A stretch of 9,138 bases of DNA from an uncultured Collinsella sp. (GTDB taxonomy: Bacteria > Actinomycetota > Coriobacteriia > Coriobacteriales > Coriobacteriaceae): assembly GCA_958418185.1 (NCBI GenBank), contig CATZEP010000048.1, forward strand, positions 1 through 9,138, given 5' to 3'. The notes below the pieces were generated by a model, which ran no database searches, was not told the origin of the DNA, and saw only the letters and a list, made by a program, of their open reading frames with translations. A program made the translations under genes and the position numbers. Positions 6,076 through 9,138 of this stretch are shown here, in pieces (within the stretch, counting starts at the first letter, position 1; the number at the start of each line of letters is the position of its first letter).

Positions 6076-6112
6076 ACGGTTATGAATGGTACGAAACGAG
6101 GGGGTTGTTCAT

Positions 6113-7366
6113 ATGGTTGTTAGAGAAAGCCCTACAGTCGAATACAAGGAAAGCGTTACGCCGACGTTTCTTAAAACGGTGAGCGCCTATGCAAATTACG
6201 GGACGGGCAAGATTGAGTTTGGCGTTGATGACGAGGGCGTGGCTGTCGGCCTTGCAGATCCGGTCGCAGAGTGTCTCCGCATCGAGAACATGATTAATGA
6301 CAGCTTGGACCCCGCTCCCCGTTACACGCTCGAGCCCGATGAGAAACACGGGACCGTAATCCTTACGGTTTATGAGGGCCAGGAAAAACCCTATCGAAGC
6401 AAGGGAAAGGCCTACAGGCGAAACGATTCGGCAACGGTGGAGGTCGACCGGTTTGAGTATGGCAGGCTGACGCTCGAAGGCAGCAACGTAACGTTCGACG
6501 CGCTCACATCGGCTCGCCAGGACTTGAGTTTTCACACGCTCGAGCATAAGTGTGTTGAACATCTCGGCATTTCCGAGCTAACGCCGGATATTATGCGCAC
6601 ACTTCGCTTGCTCGGCAAAGATGGCTATACCAACGCTGCGGCGATTTTGGCGGATAGGAATGATTTTCCGGGCATCGACTGCGTCCGTTTTGGCGATACC
6701 GAGGATGTGATCTTGGACCGTGAGACGGCGACAAATGTATCCGCAATTGAGCAGGTGGACAGGGCGGTGGCTATGTTTGCACGCTACTACCGTTTTGAGC
6801 GTATCGAAGGGATGGAGCGCGTCCAAACCGATCGAATTCCTCTCGAGGCGTTTCGCGAGGCTGTCGCAAACGCTTTGGTGCATCGGACGTGGGACGTTCG
6901 AGCGAATGTTCAAATTGCCCTGTACGACGATCGCGTCGTTGTGACTTCGCCCGGATCGCTGCCTGCCGGTTTGACGACGGAACAATATCTGTATGGGCAG
7001 ATATCCGTGCTCAGAAACCCCATCATTGCAGAGGCCTTCTTAAAGCTGGATTACATCGAGAAATTTGGTACGGGAATTGCGCGCATTAGACGTGCCTATC
7101 GCGATTCGATCAATCAACCAATTTTTGATGTTCGCGGCGGCATGGTGGCCGTCACATTGCCCGTTACCGATGCCTTTGAAGGGTCCGAGGAAGAGGTCCA
7201 GGTTCTCAAGGCCTTGTCGGGTGGGCGAATTATGTCGCGAAGTGAGATTGAAAAACAGACGGGGCTGAGCCGCATGCGGACGTTGGCGGCACTCGAATCT
7301 CTGCTTGAACGGAATATAATCGTAAGGCAGGGAACCGGGCGGGCCACGAAATACGAGCGCTCATAG
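6113..7366 (+). CDS. AlbA_2 / ATPase-like / winged-helix regulator (COG2865 type)
   Basis: This 417-residue protein has three parts. The N-terminal AlbA_2 (Schlafen AAA_4-like) domain, about residues 8-120, shows VEYKES (9-14), then TVSAYANYGTGKIEFGVDD and GVAVGL. A middle GHKL-like ATPase domain has an N-box-like REAVANALVHR (Glu249, Asn253, His257), SPGSLPAGL (from 279) and FGTGIARI (318-325). The C-terminal winged helix (about 359-417) includes SRSEIEKQTGLSRMRTLAAL. Proteins of this plan are called predicted transcriptional regulators or ATP-binding proteins; few have a known role. The ATG at 6113 is chosen because GAGGGGG lies eight bases upstream; the in-frame ATG at 6086 lies at the predicted transcript start. 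The upstream operator array suggests autoregulation. Codon use is less GC-biased than in feoB, consistent with horizontal transfer. Confidence 0.85.
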   Translation: MVVRESPTVEYKESVTPTFLKTVSAYANYGTGKIEFGVDDEGVAVGLADPVAECLRIENMINDSLDPAPRYTLEPDEKHGTVILTVYEGQEKPYRSKGKAYRRNDSATVEVDRFEYGRLTLEGSNVTFDALTSARQDLSFHTLEHKCVEHLGISELTPDIMRTLRLLGKDGYTNAAAILADRNDFPGIDCVRFGDTEDVILDRETATNVSAIEQVDRAVAMFARYYRFERIEGMERVQTDRIPLEAFREAVANALVHRTWDVRANVQIALYDDRVVVTSPGSLPAGLTTEQYLYGQISVLRNPIIAEAFLKLDYIEKFGTGIARIRRAYRDSINQPIFDVRGGMVAVTLPVTDAFEGSEEEVQVLKALSGGRIMSRSEIEKQTGLSRMRTLAALESLLERNIIVRQGTGRATKYERS

Positions 7367-7388
7367 TCCAAAAGAGCCATGGTACAAG

Positions 7389-7422
7389 ACGGGCCCCAAG
7401 CCAGCGTTGGCTTGGGGCCCGT
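7389..7422 (+). terminator. 15-bp perfect stem-loop after the regulator
   Basis: ACGGGCCCCAAGCCA at 7389-7403 pairs perfectly with TGGCTTGGGGCCCGT at 7408-7422 around a GCGT loop. The tail is TATAT, not a true T-run. It ends the regulator transcript 23 bases after the stop, and its symmetry allows action in both directions. Confidence 0.75.
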
Positions 7423-7459
7423 TATATCCCGGATGGTAACGGGCCGATTATTGTCAAGT

Positions 7460-7517
7460 TATAGCAAAGTATAGCGACGTACAGCAAAGTATAGTGAGAT
7501 ATAGCAAGCCGTATAGC
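7460..7517 (+). repeat. Six TATAGC-like elements, five phased at 10 bp
   Basis: TATAGC or a one-base variant starts at 7460, 7470, 7480 (TACAGC), 7490 (TATAGT), 7500 and 7512. The first five are exactly 10 bp apart, so they fall on one face of the helix. The unit is about TATAGCAAAG. It lies directly before the palindrome array at 7523 and outside any credible gene. Confidence 0.8.
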
Positions 7518-7522
7518 GCGCC

Positions 7523-7575
7523 TTGATTATCAACCCTTGATTATCAACCCTTGATTATCAACCCTTGATTATCAA
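7523..7575. repeat. Four tandem copies of the palindrome TTGATTATCAA
   Basis: TTGATTATCAA starts at 7523, 7537, 7551 and 7565, always separated by CCC, giving an exact 14-bp period. Each copy is a perfect 11-bp palindrome with a central T. The copies are identical, so the array may vary in number between strains. Binding by a dimeric protein, possibly the adjacent regulator, is one reading. Confidence 0.9.
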
Positions 7576-7640
7576 CCGTCCGTATTTCACAGCAACTTAT
7601 AACAGGCTCGGGGTGCCAATTTGGGGTGCAGTAGTGCTGC

Positions 7641-7800
7641 GCCACGAAAAAGGCCTATCTACTACGTTTAAGCCGCAGGGGTCAACCATAGTCGGCTTTT
7701 TCGAAAATCGACAAGCTGTCTACCTGCGGTTTTGTTTTCACGGTTTTCGGTATGGCCGAGGCTATCCGTGTTAACGTAGTAGATGGGCCACTTTTGTGGC
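7641..7800. mobile_element. 160-bp element with terminal inverted repeats (MITE-like)
   Basis: The ends 7641-7671 and 7771-7800 are inverted copies: both start GCCAC and share the block ATCTACTACGTT, with about 26 of 30 bases matching plus one single-base gap. The inside holds a second inverted pair, CCGCAGG (7673-7679) and CCTGCGG (7723-7729), around the palindrome TTTTCGAAAA (7698-7707). No gene is supported inside. No target duplication is seen at the ends. The form fits a non-autonomous miniature element or a structured intergenic repeat family. Confidence 0.65.
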
Positions 7801-7836
7801 AAGGGGGCCGATTTGCGGGCCAGGGTAGCTAAAAGA

Positions 7837-7871
7837 GCCCCGTCCCAAAAAGACTGATTGGGAGCTGGGGC
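7837..7871 (-). terminator. Stem-loop, terminator-like on the minus strand
   Basis: GCCCC (7837-7841) and TCCCAA (7843-7848) pair with TTGGGA (7858-7863) and GGGGC (7867-7871), with a small bulge. On the minus strand the stem is followed by TCTTTT, so it would stop leftward transcripts; on the plus strand no T-run follows. No minus-strand gene to its right is visible. Confidence 0.5.
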
Positions 7872-7883
7872 GTGTCGATGCGA

Positions 7884-7894
7884 TAGTATTACGT
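7884..7894. promoter_or_regulatory. FadR-type GntR operator candidate
   Basis: TAGTATTACGT contains GTA-T-TAC and fits the FadR-subfamily operator consensus t.GTa.tAC.a at all but the last base. It lies 39 bases before the GntR gene, where autoregulation is common for this family. TAGTAT at 7884-7889 could also be the -10. Confidence 0.5.
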
Positions 7895-7933
7895 GGTGAC
7901 ATTCGACAACCGTGAGCTTCATTCGAGGGCTTT

Positions 7934-8626
7934 ATGGAACAACACCAGCATTATCAGAGCTTGCAAGATCAGGCATACAACGCACTGCGCTCCAAGATTA
8001 TCTATGCCGAGCTCAAGCCCGGTACGCGCCTTTCAGCGATTGGTCTGGAAAAGGAGACGGGAATCGGGCGCACGCCCATTCGCGAATCCTTTGTGCGCCT
8101 GCGGGAGCAGGAGCTGGTGGAAACGCGTCCCAAAAGCGGCACCTATGTCTCTAAGATCAGCATGGAACGCGCCGAGAACGCCTGTTTCTTGCGCGAGAAA
8201 CTTGAGAGAAGCGTGCTCATTAAATGTTGCTCGGCCGCCTCGCCCGAGCAAAAGCATCGGCTTGAGCAGATTCTTGCCGAGTCCGAGTCGCTCGACCATA
8301 GCGAAACGCGTCGTTTTTTCGATCTGGATAACCTGTTCCATGAGACGTGCTTTGAGATTGCCGACCGCCATATGCTGTGGGATTGGATGAAGAGCGTCAA
8401 TACGCATTTTGAGCGGTATAACTGGCTGCGTATGGTGTCGCAGGACCTGGATTGGGAGCCGATTCGTCGGCAGCATCGCCGGATTCTCGAGGCCATTAAG
8501 AGGGGCGATACCGACGCGGCGAGCTATCTGGCCGAGACGCACTTGCACCTGATGCCCGAGGAGCAGGGCCCGGTTATCGCATTGCATCCCGACTATTTTG
8601 AGCTGTCCAAAGACTCGTCTATCTAG
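7934..8626 (+). CDS. GntR-family (FadR subfamily, FCD domain) transcriptional regulator
   Basis: This 230-residue regulator is complete for the family. The N-terminal winged helix (about 8-75) contains LRSKIIYAELKPGTRLSAIG, then TGIGRTPIRESFVRLREQELV and SGTYVS. The C-terminal FCD ligand domain (about 83-215) keeps the usual metal-binding pattern: Asp132 and His136 (DNLFH), His181 (QHRRILEAI) and His203 (ETHLHLM). FadR-type regulators usually sense organic acids, sugar acids or fatty acyl compounds; the ligand here cannot be told. The ATG at 7934 has GAGGG five bases upstream. A GTATTAC operator candidate lies upstream. A LacI-family gene follows after 124 bases, so both may serve sugar or sugar-acid catabolism, with targets outside the window. 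Confidence 0.93.
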   Translation: MEQHQHYQSLQDQAYNALRSKIIYAELKPGTRLSAIGLEKETGIGRTPIRESFVRLREQELVETRPKSGTYVSKISMERAENACFLREKLERSVLIKCCSAASPEQKHRLEQILAESESLDHSETRRFFDLDNLFHETCFEIADRHMLWDWMKSVNTHFERYNWLRMVSQDLDWEPIRRQHRRILEAIKRGDTDAASYLAETHLHLMPEEQGPVIALHPDYFELSKDSSI

Positions 8627-8650
8627 CCCATCACTGCATCTGCTCGAGAC

Positions 8651-8684
8651 GCAAAAACGATGCCGCTCACCTACAGCGTTTTGC
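8651..8684. promoter_or_regulatory. Inverted repeat upstream of the LacI-family gene
   Basis: GCAAAAACG at 8651-8659 and CGTTTTGC at 8677-8684 are inverted, with one extra A in the left arm and a 17-base gap. CG-centred arms with GCAAAA resemble LacI-family half-sites, but the gap is too wide for one normal operator. A possible -10, TAAAAT, is at 8709-8714. Nothing else is seen in 8627-8750. Confidence 0.3.
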
Positions 8685-8750
8685 AACCGAGATTTTTAAA
8701 AAAATGCCTAAAATGGCTCAGACTGCCGACATTGGGAAACGGGGTGCGCT

Positions 8751-9138
8751 ATGGCGCAGATGAGAATCAAGGACATTGCCGCCGAGGCGGGCGTGAGCCC
8801 GGCCACGGTCTCGCGCTATCTCAACAACCGTCCCGGGCAAATGACCGAGGAGACCCGTGCCCGCATTGCCGAGGTCATCGAGCGTACCGGCTATCGCCCG
8901 CGTGCCGCCGCACGCAATCTGCGCTCCTCGCGTACGAACCTCATCGGCGTGATTCTGGCCGACATCGCCAACCCGTTCTCGAGCGCCATGCTCGAAGGGC
9001 TTTCCGCCAGCGCCGCCGCGCGCGGCTGCTCGCTCATGACGGCCATTAGTGGCAACGACTCCGCTAGGGAAGCGGAGTCGCTCACCAGACTTATCGATGC
9101 CGGCGGGGGCGGCCTGGTCGTCAACGCCTGCGGAGGGG
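8751..9138 (+). CDS. LacI-family transcriptional regulator (3' end outside window)
   Basis: The first 129 residues are present. The DNA-binding domain is clear: IKDIAAEAGVSPATVSRYLN (6-25), then MTEETRARIAEVIERTGYRP (31-50) and the hinge region AARNLRSSRT (53-62). The sugar-binding-like domain starts with NLIGVILADIANPFSS and reaches GGGGLVVNACG at the edge. The start at 8751 follows GGGG at six bases; a second in-frame ATG at 8760 is possible. The stretch RTNLIGVILADIANPFSS resembles KdgR-type LacI regulators of sugar-acid use in Firmicutes, which is only a hint. It has a GntR neighbour on the same strand, and its targets are probably downstream. Confidence 0.93.
   Translation, partial: MAQMRIKDIAAEAGVSPATVSRYLNNRPGQMTEETRARIAEVIERTGYRPRAAARNLRSSRTNLIGVILADIANPFSSAMLEGLSASAAARGCSLMTAISGNDSAREAESLTRLIDAGGGGLVVNACGG

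Noticed and set aside
6086..6112. Upstream ATG start for the COG2865-type regulator
   Set aside because: It lies at the expected transcript start from TATAAT and would place GAGGGGG inside the gene; the ATG at 6113 is correctly spaced from that site.
7523..7575. CRISPR array
   Set aside because: Repeats are 11 bases with identical 3-base spacers, far too short, and no cas genes are present.
7565..7922. Small open frames on both strands across the inverted-repeat element
   Set aside because: They run through terminal repeats and hairpins, lack ribosome binding sites and have no recognised domain.

Overview
The window looks like chromosomal DNA from a GC-rich Coriobacteriia gut bacterium, most likely Collinsella or a close relative. 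This is inferred from the feo gene order and protein style (two FeoA proteins, FeoB, and a small Cys-rich FeoB partner), GC-rich third codon positions, an NADH:flavin oxidoreductase of the anaerobe type, and a run of GntR and LacI regulators. No rRNA, tRNA or CRISPR was seen.

Positions 1-3400 form a ferrous-iron uptake locus, all on the plus strand: two FeoA proteins, FeoB, a terminator, and a separately transcribed 66-residue membrane protein with a Cys-rich tail. The 123-base gap before feoB holds an iron-box-like inverted repeat overlapping a candidate promoter, then an 8-bp leader hairpin. Short motifs in the feo intergenic regions recur (TTTCYGCAGATAAA, GTGGTTAACT) and hint at shared control.

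Positions 3400-5900 hold a 649-residue two-part flavin oxidoreductase (old yellow enzyme barrel, 4Fe-4S cluster, FAD/NAD(P) domains), preceded by a perfect 11-bp inverted repeat. It is followed by a patch of nested inverted repeats and a minus-strand, frameshifted remnant of the C-terminal domain of a FadR-type GntR regulator.

Positions 5900-7430 hold a 417-residue AlbA_2/ATPase/winged-helix regulator of the COG2865 kind. It is preceded by a dense operator array, ACGMAAA-N3-TTTKCGT, whose last copy abuts a perfect TATAAT, and followed by a 15-bp stem. Its codon use looks less GC-biased than the genes to its left.

Positions 7430-7930 are non-coding and repeat-rich: six TATAGC-like elements, five of them on an exact 10-bp period, then four 11-bp palindromes on an exact 14-bp period, then a 160-bp element with 30-base terminal inverted repeats. 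After this come a complete FadR-type GntR regulator with a consensus operator in its own upstream region, and the first 129 codons of a LacI-family regulator that runs off the window.

The most unusual parts are the operator array with its regulator, the two tandem arrays beside it, the inverted-repeat element, and the altered active-site and cluster motifs in the oxidoreductase. No single previously undescribed system can be proved from the sequence alone.
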